DNA of 64,000 bases from Microlunatus parietis (GCF_013407955.1 NZ_JACCBU010000001.1:6076001-6140000); one strand, 5' to 3'. Shown: positions 51,263 to 60,466, numbered from the stretch's first letter. Made by a program: numbers and translations. The notes: generated by a model not told the origin, from the letters alone.

Positions 51263-51558
51263 TCAGTCTCGGGTCGCGCCCGGAGGCCAGCTGACGATCA
51301 CCGGCAGACCGCGCTGGCGAGCGAGCTTGACGATGTCGGCAGCCCCTCCCGGTACCGCTTCGCCGGAACGATCACCTGAAGCTGCCCGCCCGCATCGAGC
51401 ACGGCCCGGGCGAACAGCTGATCCGCGCCGTCGGCCAGGCCGCTGATGCCGACCAGGTGGTCGGCGGCGACCTGGTCGAGCTCGGCCCGGATGGCCTGGT
51501 CGACGAGGCGTGAGGTCTCCGGCGACAGGCCGCGGTGACCCGTGATCGCGATCCGCAT
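51263..51558 (-). pseudogene. SLOG-like nucleotide-binding protein with internal deletion
   Basis: The 5' part, from ATG 51558 after GAAGG, reads RIAITGHRGLSPETSRLVDQAIRAEL and GLADGADQLFARAVLDAGGQLQVIVPA, the start of a Rossmann-type SLOG/LOG-like protein. The true C-terminus, AADIVKLARQRGLPVIVSWPPG then ATRD and stop at 51263, lies in another frame immediately after RYREG. So about 50 residues are deleted with a shift of frame. It lies just after tRNA-Pro. Confidence 0.68.
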
Positions 51559-51748
51559 GAGTGGCTCGCCTTCTGCTCGACGCGTCGTTCCGATGCTAGA
51601 TTGATTGGTACCCAAGCCACTCTGCCACTGGGTCCCACGGGGACGTCATCGCACTTGGCCGCGGGCGGCACGACCTTCTGCCGGCGTTCGGATGCCGGTT
51701 GCTGGCTGCTGCCCTCGTCTGTCGGCCTCGATGCAGAAGGACAGTCCC

Positions 51749-53539
51749 GTGGCTTCCTCCCAAGATCTGACGTTGTTCGCTGCGCTCTCGGCTGCGCTGC
51801 GCATCTCCTGGCTCGCCGTACGCGACGCGGCCCGGCACGGCACCGGCTGGTTCGTCGCCGCCTCGGTGCTGAGCCTCTGCCACGCGCTGGTGCCGCCCGC
51901 GGAGGTGCTGCTGCTCAAGCGGCTGCTCGACGAGATCGCCGCGCCCGTACGGAATCCGCAGCACCTCGCGACGGCGCTGGCGGCCCTGACCGTGGTCGTC
52001 GGGCTGAACTTCTCGATCGGCTATCTCGCCCTCACCGCGTCGCAGCGGACCGGCCTCCGGCTCGGTTGGCATTGCCGGACCGGGCTGGCCCGGGCGGCGG
52101 CCGGACTGCCGCCGCACCGGCTGGCCGAGCCGGAGGTGAGCACGGCTCTGCAGGCCGCCGAGCTGGGCATCGAACCGCTGAGCCGGGTGCCGGGCAACGT
52201 GCTGCAACTGCTCGGTACGGCCGTGACCGCGATCGGGCTCTGCGCGGCGATCTTCACCTTCAGCCCGTTCGCCGGCGTGCTGGTGTTGTCGGCGCTGCTG
52301 CCGACCGTCGTCGCGATGACGTTCATCGCGCGGGTCGAGGCGCGCGGCTGGCCGCCGGTCGCCGCGGCCCAGCGACGCTCGACGTACGCGATGGAGCAGT
52401 TGCTGCAGCAACGGTCCGGGACCGAGCTCGCCCTGCTCGGCACTGGCGACAAGATCGCCAAACGGGTGAGTCGCGAGCAGCGGCGGAAGGTCGCCCTGCT
52501 GGACAAGGTGCTGGCGGCCGACATGCGCTGGGAGACGGCCGCCTCGACGGGCACCGCGGTGCTGCTGGCGGCGGCGCTGTGGGCCATGATCAACTCCGGC
52601 GCGGGTGCCGCCGTCGCCGCGGCCGCGATCGCCGGCATCCTGTCCGGGCTGTCGGCGATCCGGTTCACCGGGCACGCCTTCGGCAACATCATGTCGACGG
52701 CGCCGCAGGCCGACAGCTACTACGGGATGGTGGCGGAGCCGGCGATCGAACCGCCGACCGCTCCGGCCCGGCGGACCCGTCGGATCGAGCTGGATCGCCT
52801 CACCGTGCGCTATCCCGGACAGCCGCGGCCGGCGGTCGACGGGGTTTCGCTCACCGTCGAGCGCGGCGAGATGATCGCCCTGGTCGGCTCCAACGGGGCG
52901 GGGAAGACGACGACCGTCAACGCGCTGGTCGGCATCGTACCGCCCGAGGCCGGGGCGATCATGATCGACGGCAGGCCGGCCCGGTTCCCTTTGCAACCCG
53001 AACTGCTGGCCGACGTCGGCCTGCTCAACCAGGAATTCGGCCGGTACGAGTTCACGGTGCGCGAGGCCGTCGAGCTGGGCACGCCACGGACCGGCGTCGG
53101 CGACGCAGAACTCTGGACGGCCCTCGACGCGGCCCGGCTCGGTGATCTCGTGCGCACTCTGCCGGACGGCCTGGACACCCAGCTCGGCCAGCAGTGGGGC
53201 GGTGTCGGCCTGTCCGGCGGTCAGTGGCAGCGCCTCGCCCTGGCCCGGATCTGCCTGCGCGACGCCGGGGTCTGGATCCTCGACGAGCCGACCAGCGCGA
53301 TCGACGCCGAGGCCGAAGCCGAGATCTTCGCCGAACTCCAACAGAACAAGGAGAACCGGATCACCATCGTCGTCTCGCACCGGGCCTGGACCCTGCGCGG
53401 CGTGGACCGGATCTACGTCTTCGACGAGGGCCGGATCGTGCAGGTCGGCAGCTATCGCGAACTCCTTGATCAACCAGGCCGGTTCGCCGACCTGTTTGCC
53501 GAACAGCTCGCCGGCGATCAGACCGGCCGGGCATCATGA
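51749..53539 (+). CDS. ABC transporter, fused permease/ATPase (exporter type)
   Basis: A 596-residue half-transporter. The permease part has about six helices between residues 15 and 350; the ATPase follows with Walker A GSNGAGKTTT, signature LSGGQ, Walker B VWILDEPT and switch VVSHRAW. GNVLQLLGTAVTAIG is typical of type-1 exporters. I chose GTG 51749 since GAAGGA lies seven bases before it; ATG 51731 is the alternative. It works as a homodimer or with an unlinked partner. Peptide or lipid export is possible; substrate unknown. The next gene, a decayed hydrolase, is coupled (ATGA). Confidence 0.88.
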   Translation: MASSQDLTLFAALSAALRISWLAVRDAARHGTGWFVAASVLSLCHALVPPAEVLLLKRLLDEIAAPVRNPQHLATALAALTVVVGLNFSIGYLALTASQRTGLRLGWHCRTGLARAAAGLPPHRLAEPEVSTALQAAELGIEPLSRVPGNVLQLLGTAVTAIGLCAAIFTFSPFAGVLVLSALLPTVVAMTFIARVEARGWPPVAAAQRRSTYAMEQLLQQRSGTELALLGTGDKIAKRVSREQRRKVALLDKVLAADMRWETAASTGTAVLLAAALWAMINSGAGAAVAAAAIAGILSGLSAIRFTGHAFGNIMSTAPQADSYYGMVAEPAIEPPTAPARRTRRIELDRLTVRYPGQPRPAVDGVSLTVERGEMIALVGSNGAGKTTTVNALVGIVPPEAGAIMIDGRPARFPLQPELLADVGLLNQEFGRYEFTVREAVELGTPRTGVGDAELWTALDAARLGDLVRTLPDGLDTQLGQQWGGVGLSGGQWQRLALARICLRDAGVWILDEPTSAIDAEAEAEIFAELQQNKENRITIVVSHRAWTLRGVDRIYVFDEGRIVQVGSYRELLDQPGRFADLFAEQLAGDQTGRAS

Positions 53540-53972
53540 TCGACCCGCCCGGTGAGGTCAAGGTGCTGCCCGGCACCGGACGGCTGACGAGCTGGGGGAT
53601 GGGGCCCAGGGTCTTGTTCCTGAGCAATCCGCTCGCCGATCCGGTGGTGTGGTCGGCTGGCCCCAGGGCGCGGCGATCGCGCAAGAGGCCGCGCTGGCGT
53701 ACCCCGATCACGGTCGGGCTGCGGCACTCCTCGCACCCTAGGACCGCCAGAATTCCCTCGAGTTCCTCGGTCTTTAGAGCGCCTTCCCACCGCGATCACT
53801 CGCCGACGACACCTGTGCGGCTCGGGCCCGCGAGGTGGCCGCGGCGATCCCGGGCGCACGCTACCTCGAGGTCCCCGGAGCCGGGCATGCAGCGCCGTTC
53901 ACGCACCCGTCGGACGTGTGGCCGGTCGTCCTGAACTTCCTGCTCGCGATGCGACGTCCGGGGCGAGGGTGA
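53536..53972 (+). pseudogene. Decayed alpha/beta hydrolase gene
   Basis: The start ATG overlaps the transporter stop, and EVKVLPGTGRLTSWGMGPRVLFLSNPL is the hydrolase's first strand. A second frame gives GWPQGAAIAQEAALAYPDHGRAAALLAP, the nucleophile elbow, where GWSQG is expected, so even the catalytic serine is lost. A third frame contains AIPGARYLEVPGAGHAAPFTHPSDVW with the catalytic His, ending at 53972. Several deletions and shifts separate these blocks. The gene was probably part of the transporter operon. Confidence 0.72.
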
Positions 53973-54005
53973 TCACGGGGTTGCGGACCACGTGGTGCTC
54001 GCCGG

Positions 54006-54716
54006 TCAGGCCGTGGCGCCCACCAGGCGCGCCCGCAGCCGGCCGAGACTGTCGTCGCCGAGCCCAGCGTGCCGGAGATACGCCTCGACGCCGCCGTACG
54101 TCTGCTCGAGATGATCAAGCACCGTGATCATGGTCTCCGCGCGGCTGCTGAACTCCTCGGCCAGCTGGGTCCGCTGGGTCGGGTCCGGGACTGCGGCGAG
54201 CAGTTCGTCGAAGTGGGCCAGCAGGCGATCACTGACGGCCGCATAGTCCGCCGCGATCACGTCGGCCGTGACCCCCGCCAGGCCGAGGGCGAGCGCGATG
54301 ATCATCCCGGTCCGGTCCTTGCCCATGTGGCAGTGCACCAGCACGGCTCCGGCCGGCGCGGACGCGATCGCCTCGATCGCGGCTGCGTACATTTCGGGCC
54401 GGAGCTCCAGACCCGCGATGTAGGTCTGCTCCAGGCTCAGCGCCGGATCGTACGGATCGTCGTGCCGGTGCAGCGGGCGGTTGCAGTGCAGCGGGTCACC
54501 CGCGAATGGCGTCGGGTAGTGCTCGCACTCCCAGTCGGTCCGGACGTCGACGATCCGGCCGAGCCGGGCCGCTCTGACGGCCTCAACCCCGGCTGGAGTC
54601 AGCCGGGTCAGATTGTCGGACCTGATCAGCGCCCTCGCCGCGATCCGCCCGCCGTCCGCAGTGGGCAGCCCACCAAGATCACGAACATTGAGACAGTCCG
54701 GCCAGCTCAAGCTCAT
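54006..54716 (-). CDS. Protein tyrosine phosphatase (PTP-like, PtpB-type)
   Basis: A 236-residue phosphatase. SWPDCLNVRDLGGLPTADGGRIAARALIRS is the N-terminal signature of MptpB-like and related tyrosine phosphatases; the loop VHCHMGKDRTGM has the CX5R active site with Cys, Lys-Asp and Arg. IVDVRTDWECE precedes. Homologues dephosphorylate tyrosine or phosphoinositides. ATG at 54716 is chosen over the GTG at 54728 for family fit. Stands alone. Confidence 0.85.
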   Translation of the reverse strand: MSLSWPDCLNVRDLGGLPTADGGRIAARALIRSDNLTRLTPAGVEAVRAARLGRIVDVRTDWECEHYPTPFAGDPLHCNRPLHRHDDPYDPALSLEQTYIAGLELRPEMYAAAIEAIASAPAGAVLVHCHMGKDRTGMIIALALGLAGVTADVIAADYAAVSDRLLAHFDELLAAVPDPTQRTQLAEEFSSRAETMITVLDHLEQTYGGVEAYLRHAGLGDDSLGRLRARLVGATA

Positions 54717-54806
54717 CGGTGTCGGCACAGTTCATCCGACCACGAAAGTTCGCGGGCTGCCAGCGGCAACCCCATGCACTGGTCCTCGGCGAGCCCCGTC
54801 GGAAAC

Positions 54807-55178
54807 TCAGCCGGGGGAGTGGCAGACGGCCTCGACGTTGTTGCCGTCGGGGTCGCGGACGAAGGCGGCGAAGTAGTGCTCGTGATACTCGGGCCAGATC
54901 CGCGGCTCGTGCAGGACCTCCATCCCCAGCGCCTTCGCGGCTTCGGAGAAGGCGAGTACGGCGTCGCGGTCCTTGGCGGCGAAGGCGTGGTGGGTCGGCC
55001 GGTTCGGCACCCGGTCCTCCCACTGGCCGATCCAGAAGTCCGGATGTTGATCATCGCCGTAACCGATCGCGACCTGGAAATCCATCACCCGCCGCTGGCC
55101 CAGCGCCCCGAGCACGGCGTCGTAGAAGGCCGCGCTGGCAGCGATGTCGGCGACCTGGAGCCCGAAATGATCGATCAT
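54807..55178 (-). CDS. VOC-family (glyoxalase-like) protein
   Basis: A 123-residue single-domain VOC protein: IDHFGLQVADIAASAAFYDAVLGALGQRRV, PDFWIGQW, HHAFAAKDRDAVLAFSEAAKALGM and YFAAFVRDPDGNNVEAVCH. The metal-type residues His and Glu at these positions are present. Its ATG overlaps the stop of the MFS gene (ATGA), so it is translated with it; a small-molecule modification linked to that transporter is an inference. Substrate unknown. Confidence 0.85.
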   Translation of the reverse strand: MIDHFGLQVADIAASAAFYDAVLGALGQRRVMDFQVAIGYGDDQHPDFWIGQWEDRVPNRPTHHAFAAKDRDAVLAFSEAAKALGMEVLHEPRIWPEYHEHYFAAFVRDPDGNNVEAVCHSPG

Positions 55179-56614
55179 GCCTGGGAACGGTACTCCTCGG
55201 CGTCGGTGTCGACGCCGACCGGATCCCAGCGGAACACCAGCAGGGCGAGCACCCCCAACATGGGAAAGATCGCGATGATCCAGAACACTCCGGACTGCAA
55301 GGCGCCGGCCAGGATCGGGAAGAAGAACAGCGAGATCACCGAGAAGACCCGCTTCACCGCCTCGTTGAAGCCGACGCCGGTGCCGCGCAGGCTGGTCGGA
55401 TAGCTCAACGTCGCGTACGACATCAGCTGGGCACCGGGCCCGCCGGCCTGGGCGAAGATGAACAGCGCCAGCATGCCGACGGCGACCGCGATCAGCGGAC
55501 CGGTCGGGATCCCGACCACGGCCAAGATCAACAGCGCCGCCGCCTGCAGGGCGAAGCCGACCAGTGCCAGCCGGCGCGCCCCGGCCTTGCTGACCAGCGC
55601 GACGCCGACCAGGCCGCCACCCACGCCGAACAGCAGATTGATCACCAGCGAGGAGCCGATGGTGATCAACGGGCCCTGCTGGAACAGGGTGGAGATGATC
55701 AACGGCGTGCCGTACGCCACCGCGTTGTAGCCGAACGTGGAGAAGACGCTGACGCAGAGCGCGACGATGGTGCGGATCCGATAGGTCGGCGACCACAGCC
55801 GGGCGAACGCCTTCCAATTGGCCGTCGGGGTGGTCCGGCGCGCCGTCACCGCGTCGGGCGCCAACTCCGCGTCGATGTCGTACGCCGAGCGCAGGATGTC
55901 CACCGCGCCGCGCAGATCGCCCTGATTCGCCAACCACTGCGGCGATTCCTTGAGGAAACGGCGCCGCACCAGCAGCACCACCAGCGCCGGCACGGCGCCG
56001 AAGCCGACCACGATCCGCCACAGCAGCGGCTGGCCCGACTCGGGCAGCGCAAGGAACGCGATCAGCACCACCAGATAGCCGAAGCCGGTCGCCGCGTACC
56101 AGGCCGGCGACCAGGCGTTCACCCGCTGGGACCGGTTGCCCTTGCCGCGCAGCGAGGAGAACTCGGCCAGGAACGCCATCGCCACCGGAAGATCGAGCCC
56201 GACCCCGATGCCCATGATGAACCGGAAGAAGATCAGCCACCATTCGTCCGGCGCCAGCGCGCAGCCGATCGCGGCGACCACGAAGAAGACCATGTCGGCC
56301 ATGAACAGCCGGTAGCGGCCGAGCCGGTCCACCAGCACGCCGCCGACCGAGGCGCCGACCACCGAGCCGACCATGATCGCGGCGTTGACCACGCCGGTCA
56401 TCAGCGCGTCCAGCCCGAACTGGCGCCGGATCTCGGTGATCCCGAACGCGATCGACGAGAAGTCGTACGCGTCCATGAAGATGCCGCCCAGGGCCAAGAT
56501 CACCACAGCCGCCGCGCCCTTGCTGGGCCGCGGCCGGTCGGCGACCAGCCGGGCGACGTCGGCGGCCGTCCGGACCACGGGTCGGACGGCCGCCGTTGTC
56601 GAAGAGTCGTTCAC
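55175..56614 (-). CDS. MFS transporter, sugar/metabolite:H+ symporter type
   Basis: About 479 residues with twelve membrane helices. GGIFMDAYDFSSIAFGI begins helix one; VDRLGRYRLFMADMVFF is the loop 2-3 signature D-R-x-G-R; GIGVGLDLPVAMAFLAEF follows. The central cytoplasmic loop has RRFLKESPQWLA. This fits the SP/metabolite-symporter subgroup. The GTG at 56614 (VNDSSTTA) is the likely start, with weak ribosome binding site; a longer start was rejected. Coupled to the VOC gene downstream. Solute unknown. Confidence 0.85.
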   Translation of the reverse strand: MNDSSTTAAVRPVVRTAADVARLVADRPRPSKGAAAVVILALGGIFMDAYDFSSIAFGITEIRRQFGLDALMTGVVNAAIMVGSVVGASVGGVLVDRLGRYRLFMADMVFFVVAAIGCALAPDEWWLIFFRFIMGIGVGLDLPVAMAFLAEFSSLRGKGNRSQRVNAWSPAWYAATGFGYLVVLIAFLALPESGQPLLWRIVVGFGAVPALVVLLVRRRFLKESPQWLANQGDLRGAVDILRSAYDIDAELAPDAVTARRTTPTANWKAFARLWSPTYRIRTIVALCVSVFSTFGYNAVAYGTPLIISTLFQQGPLITIGSSLVINLLFGVGGGLVGVALVSKAGARRLALVGFALQAAALLILAVVGIPTGPLIAVAVGMLALFIFAQAGGPGAQLMSYATLSYPTSLRGTGVGFNEAVKRVFSVISLFFFPILAGALQSGVFWIIAIFPMLGVLALLVFRWDPVGVDTDAEEYRSQA

Positions 56615-56654
56615 AAGCAGGGATGGTAGGCCCAGCGGCGACCCCTCGCGTTGA

Positions 56655-57623
56655 TCAACCGAACTGCGGGATGATCTCCTCGGCGAAGCGCTGCAGTGGT
56701 TCATGATCGTAAGCGAGCGCCGGGATGTAGCAGATCACGTAGTCGGCGCCGGCCTCGACGAGCTGCTCCACCTCGGCCTTGATCTCGGAGACGGTCTTCA
56801 CCGGGTCGCCGTAGCGTTCCCGCCAGGTCGGCGGCAGCCCGCGGAACGCCTTCTCCTCGGCCTTCGCCTTGTCCTCGCCGTCGGCGATCGGATAGACGTT
56901 CAGGCTGGTCGACTTGATGATCTCCGCGTAGTCCCGCCCCACGTTCTCGCAATGGCCCTTCAAGATCGCGGCCTTCTGCTTCAGCGTCTCCGGGTCACCG
57001 CCGCCGATGTTCGCGGCGTTGCCGTACTGCGCCACCAGCTTGAGGGTCACCTTCTCGCCGCCGCCGCCGATCCACAGCGACGGGTGCGGCTTCCGGACGC
57101 CCTTCGGCTCGTTGTAGGGACCGTCGATCGAGTAGTACTTCCCGGCGAAGGTCGGGTTGTCCTCGGTCCACATCTTGTGAATGATCTGCACGGCCTCCCG
57201 GAAAGCGCCCATCCGGTCCTTGAGTTCCGGCCACTCGTAGCCGTACGCCTTCCATTCGTGCTCGTACCAACCGGCCCCGATGCCCGCGTACAGCCGGCCG
57301 TGGCTCGCCACGTCAACGGTCGAGGCGATCTTGGCGTAGAGCGAGGGGTGCCGGTAGCCGTTGCAGCCGACCATCTGGCCGACGTTGACCCGGGTCGTGT
57401 CGCGGACCAGTGTCGAGGTCGCGGTCCAGCACTCGAAGGTGGTGTTCTGGGTGGGCTCGGGAACGGTGTGGAAGTGGTCGTAGACCCAGATCGAGTCCCA
57501 CGGACCGGCGTCGGCGGCCTTGGCCACGGCGGTCATCGCCTCGTACTGCTCGACCGGCTCGGCGATGTCGGCCAGATCCATCCGCCAGCCCTGCGGAACG
57601 AAAACTCCAAATCGCGTCGTCAC
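56655..57623 (-). CDS. LLM-class F420-dependent oxidoreductase
   Basis: A 322-residue luciferase-like protein. RFGVFVPQGWRMDLAD, SIWVYDHFHTVP, VGQMVGCNGYRHPSLYAKIASTVDVASHGRLYAGIGAGWYEHEWKAYG and PLWIGG-like SLWIGGGGEKVTLKLVAQYG are standard for F420-using members of the TIM-barrel family in actinobacteria. GTG at 57623 follows AAAGGAAACCC. Substrate unknown. Its use of F420 is inferred from the family. Confidence 0.87.
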   Translation of the reverse strand: MTTRFGVFVPQGWRMDLADIAEPVEQYEAMTAVAKAADAGPWDSIWVYDHFHTVPEPTQNTTFECWTATSTLVRDTTRVNVGQMVGCNGYRHPSLYAKIASTVDVASHGRLYAGIGAGWYEHEWKAYGYEWPELKDRMGAFREAVQIIHKMWTEDNPTFAGKYYSIDGPYNEPKGVRKPHPSLWIGGGGEKVTLKLVAQYGNAANIGGGDPETLKQKAAILKGHCENVGRDYAEIIKSTSLNVYPIADGEDKAKAEEKAFRGLPPTWRERYGDPVKTVSEIKAEVEQLVEAGADYVICYIPALAYDHEPLQRFAEEIIPQFG

Positions 57624-57793
57624 GGGTTTCCTTTCCCTGATCAAGTTGTCGCTGGTGACCCTACTCGGGGCGTACGGCGCGGGATTTGGCGCCCTCGGAC
57701 GCCGACCGTAGGATGGTCCGGTCTCTGGCGAGGCGTATCTTCGGCCTGCGCTGGACCCGAACTGATGCCATTCCTTCCACCAGGAGTCTGTAC

Positions 57794-59185
57794 GTGCCGA
57801 GCACCGTCGAGCAGCTGAGCCCGTCCCGGGTCAAGATCACCGTCGAGGTCCCGTTCGACGAACTGAAGCCGAGCGTCGACAAGACCTACCAGGCGATCGC
57901 CCAGCAGATCACCATCCCCGGCTTCCGCAAGGGCAAGGTGCCGCCGATGGTGATCGACCAGCGGTACGGCCGCGGCGCGGTGCTGCAGGAGGCGATCAAC
58001 GACGCGCTGCCCGGCCTGTACGGCAAGGCCGTCTCGGACAACAAGCTGTCCCCGCTGGCCCAGCCCGACATCGAGGTGACCAAGCTCGAGGACAACGACC
58101 TGCTCGAGTTCACCGCCGAGGTCGAGGTGCGCCCCGAGTTCGAGCTGCCCGAGCTGGAGTCGCTGGCCGCCACGGTCGACGCGCTCGAGGTCGACGAGGA
58201 GCGGGTGACCGAGCAGCTGGACGCGCTGCGGGCGCGGTTCGGCTCCCGGGAGACCGTCGAGCGGGCCGCCGCCGAGGGTGACGTGGTGACGATCGATCTC
58301 GAGGCGAGCGTCGACGGCGAGGTCCTCGAGGACGCGACCGCCGAGGGCATGGAGTACGAGATCGGCTCCGGCTCGATGCTGGAGGGTCTGGACGAGGCCG
58401 TGACCGGCCTGTCCGCCGGCGAGTCGGCGACCTTCACCTCGAAGCTGGTCGGCGGGCCGCACAAGGACGAGGACGCCGAGATCAAGGTCACCGTGTCCAC
58501 GGTCGCCGAGCAGAACCTGCCCGAGCTGGACGACGAGTTCGCCCAGCTGGCGTCGGAGTTTGACACGCTGGACGAGATGAAGGACGACATCCGGACCCGG
58601 CTGATCAACATGAGCCGGCTGGAGCAGGCCAGCGAGGCGCGCGACAAGGTCCTGGAGGACCTGATCGGCAAGATCGACTTCGACGTGCCCGAGGGTGCGC
58701 TGGCCGCCGATGTCGAGGCCCGCAAGGAGCAGATCAACCGTCAGCTCGGCCAGGCCGGGCTCTCGCTCGAGCAGTACCTCACCGAGTCCGAGGAAGCCGA
58801 GAGCGAGGAGTCCTTCTGGGCCGACGTGGAGAAGCGGGCCGCCGACGCGCTGAAGGCGCAGATCGTGCTGGACAAGCTGGCTGAGGAGCGTGAGGTCCCG
58901 GTCGACCAGAACGACCTGACCCAGCACATCGTCCGGCTGGCGCAGCAGCAGGGGAGCAACCCGCAGCAGATCGCGGATCACCTGCAGGAGCACCCGCACC
59001 ACGTGAACGAGTACATGACCGAGATCCGGCGCGGCAAGGCGCTGGCCCTGGTCGTCGAGGCCGCGACCGTCACCGACGCCAACGGCGAGCGGGTCGAGCT
59101 GGACCGGCTGCAGCCGGACGGCACGCTGGCCGATCCTGTCATCGAGGCCGACGAGGTCGAGGCCGAAGAGCCGGTCGCGAAGTAA
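57794..59185 (+). CDS. tig: Trigger factor
   Basis: A 463-residue ribosome-bound chaperone and prolyl isomerase. The ribosome-binding signature GFRKGKVPP lies near residue 44, an FKBP-type domain follows (VVTIDLEASVDGEVLEDATAEGMEYEIGSGSMLEGLD), then the C-terminal helical chaperone arms and an acidic tail. The GTG at 57794 follows CCAGGAGTCTG. It lies upstream of clpP1-clpP2-clpX, the standard arrangement, but a glutathione peroxidase gene on the other strand and a repeat hairpin separate it from clpP1. Confidence 0.97.
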   Translation: MPSTVEQLSPSRVKITVEVPFDELKPSVDKTYQAIAQQITIPGFRKGKVPPMVIDQRYGRGAVLQEAINDALPGLYGKAVSDNKLSPLAQPDIEVTKLEDNDLLEFTAEVEVRPEFELPELESLAATVDALEVDEERVTEQLDALRARFGSRETVERAAAEGDVVTIDLEASVDGEVLEDATAEGMEYEIGSGSMLEGLDEAVTGLSAGESATFTSKLVGGPHKDEDAEIKVTVSTVAEQNLPELDDEFAQLASEFDTLDEMKDDIRTRLINMSRLEQASEARDKVLEDLIGKIDFDVPEGALAADVEARKEQINRQLGQAGLSLEQYLTESEEAESEESFWADVEKRAADALKAQIVLDKLAEEREVPVDQNDLTQHIVRLAQQQGSNPQQIADHLQEHPHHVNEYMTEIRRGKALALVVEAATVTDANGERVELDRLQPDGTLADPVIEADEVEAEEPVAK

Positions 59186-59195
59186 CGAACGTTCC

Positions 59196-59252
59196 CTGAG
59201 CCTGTCGAAGGGCAAGCCGGATCATCCGGCTCTGCACCTTCGACAGGCTCAG
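59196..59252. repeat. Dispersed repeat A, complete compound hairpin
   Basis: Outer arms CTGAGCCTGTCGAAGG (59196-59211) and CCTTCGACAGGCTCAG (59237-59252) pair perfectly over 16 bases; inside, AGCCGGAT (59215-59222) and ATCCGGCT (59224-59231) form a second stem. It lies between the convergent ends of tig and gpx and can terminate both. Arms recur at 8123, 62543 and 63411. Confidence 0.85.
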
Positions 59253-59256
59253 TGCG

Positions 59257-59739
59257 TTATGCGGCGAGGGCCTTCTCGACGTCGCCCTCGAGCTGCTCCG
59301 GGGTGGTCTGCGGCGCGTACCGCTTGATCACTTCGCCGTCCCGGCCGATCAGGAACTTGGTGAAGTTCCACTTGATCGCGTCGCCCAGCACGCCGCCCTT
59401 CTCGGACCGCAGCCAGGTGTAGAGCGGGTGGGCGTCGGCGCCGTTGACGTCGATCTTGGCGAACATCGGGAACGTCACGCCGTGGTTGACCCGGCAGAAC
59501 TCGTCGATCTCGGCCTCGGTGCCCGGTTCCTGGTGGCCGAACTGGTCGCACGGGAAGCCGAGCACCACCAGACCGGCGTCGGCGTGCTCGGCGTACAACT
59601 TCTGCAGGCCGTCGTACTGCGGCGTGAAACCGCACTTGGAGGCCGTGTTCACGACCAGGACGACCTTGCCGAGGTACTCGCCGAGCGGCCGCTCGGTGCC
59701 GTCGATCGCGGTCGCGGAGAAGTCCGCCAGGGTGCTCAT
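59257..59739 (-). CDS. Glutathione peroxidase-type thiol peroxidase
   Basis: A 160-residue member of the glutathione peroxidase family: VVLVVNTASKCGFTPQYDGLQ with peroxidatic Cys, VLGFPCDQFGHQEPG with the resolving-type Cys, and WNFTKFLI. Cysteine, not selenocysteine, stands at the active site, and actinobacteria have no glutathione, so it is probably thioredoxin- or mycothiol-dependent. The ATG at 59739 is used; upstream codons GTG-ATC are within the same reading. It sits between tig and clpP1, on the opposite strand. Confidence 0.92.
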   Translation of the reverse strand: MSTLADFSATAIDGTERPLGEYLGKVVLVVNTASKCGFTPQYDGLQKLYAEHADAGLVVLGFPCDQFGHQEPGTEAEIDEFCRVNHGVTFPMFAKIDVNGADAHPLYTWLRSEKGGVLGDAIKWNFTKFLIGRDGEVIKRYAPQTTPEQLEGDVEKALAA

Positions 59740-59775
59740 GATCACCAATCTAGCCGCGACTCTCCCGCGCCCCGC

Positions 59776-59793
59776 GTGCGCCGTCAGCGAACA
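59776..59793. promoter_or_regulatory. Candidate ClgR operator upstream of clpP1
   Basis: On the lower strand TGTTCGCTGACGGCGCAC agrees with 17 of 18 positions of the ClgR motif WNNWCGCYNANRGCGWWS as I remember it from Corynebacterium. It lies 51-68 bases before the clpP1 start. ClgR activates clpP1P2 in actinobacteria. Confidence 0.55.
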
Positions 59794-59843
59794 GGGCCGG
59801 GATGCCCTCTGCCGCGAGGTGCCCAGCGGGTAGGTTCGTCCCC

Positions 59844-60452
59844 GTGAATGCAGAACTGATGGCAGAGCGCAGCGGGGGCTTCGGTCTCGACGACCAGGTG
59901 TATCAGTCGCTGTTGCGGAACCGGATCATCTTCCTCGGCACGGAGGTCCGGGACGAGAACTCCAACGCGATCTGTGCCCAGATGCTGCTGCTGAACGCGG
60001 AGGACCCGCACAAGGACATCTGGCTGTACATCAACAGCCCCGGCGGCTCGGTCGACTCCGGCATGGCGATCTACGACACCATGCGCTGGATCTCGAACGA
60101 CGTCGCGACGGTGGCGATGGGTCTGGCCGCCTCGATGGGTCAGTTCCTGCTGTCGGCCGGCACCAAGGGCAAGCGGTACGCGCTGCCGCACAGCCGGATC
60201 ATGATGCACCAGCCGTCCGGCGGTCTCGGCGGTACGGCGAGCGACATCAAGATCCAGGCCGAGCAGTCGCTGCACATCAAGTCGGTGATGCAGAACCTGA
60301 TCGCCGAGCACACCGGCCAGACGCTGGAGCAGATCGAGCGAGATTCCGACCGGGACCGCTGGTTCACGGCCGAGGCGGCGAGGGAGTACGGGTTCATCGA
60401 CCACGTGTTCACCTCGGCCGCGCAGATCCCGTCCGAGTCGCCGACCCAGTGA
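59844..60452 (+). CDS. clpP1: ATP-dependent Clp protease proteolytic subunit ClpP1
   Basis: A 202-residue ClpP. NRIIFLGTEVRDENSNAICAQML opens the fold, LYINSPGGSVDSGMAIYDTM the handle, and the triad is visible as Ser in AASMGQFLL, His in MMHQPSGG and Asp in DSDRDRWF. The first of two adjacent clpP genes; in actinobacteria the two form a mixed ClpP1P2 tetradecamer fed by ClpX or ClpC. GTG at 59844 or ATG at 59859 may be the start. Confidence 0.95.
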   Translation: MNAELMAERSGGFGLDDQVYQSLLRNRIIFLGTEVRDENSNAICAQMLLLNAEDPHKDIWLYINSPGGSVDSGMAIYDTMRWISNDVATVAMGLAASMGQFLLSAGTKGKRYALPHSRIMMHQPSGGLGGTASDIKIQAEQSLHIKSVMQNLIAEHTGQTLEQIERDSDRDRWFTAEAAREYGFIDHVFTSAAQIPSESPTQ

Positions 60453-60466
60453 AGAAGGAGTACCCG

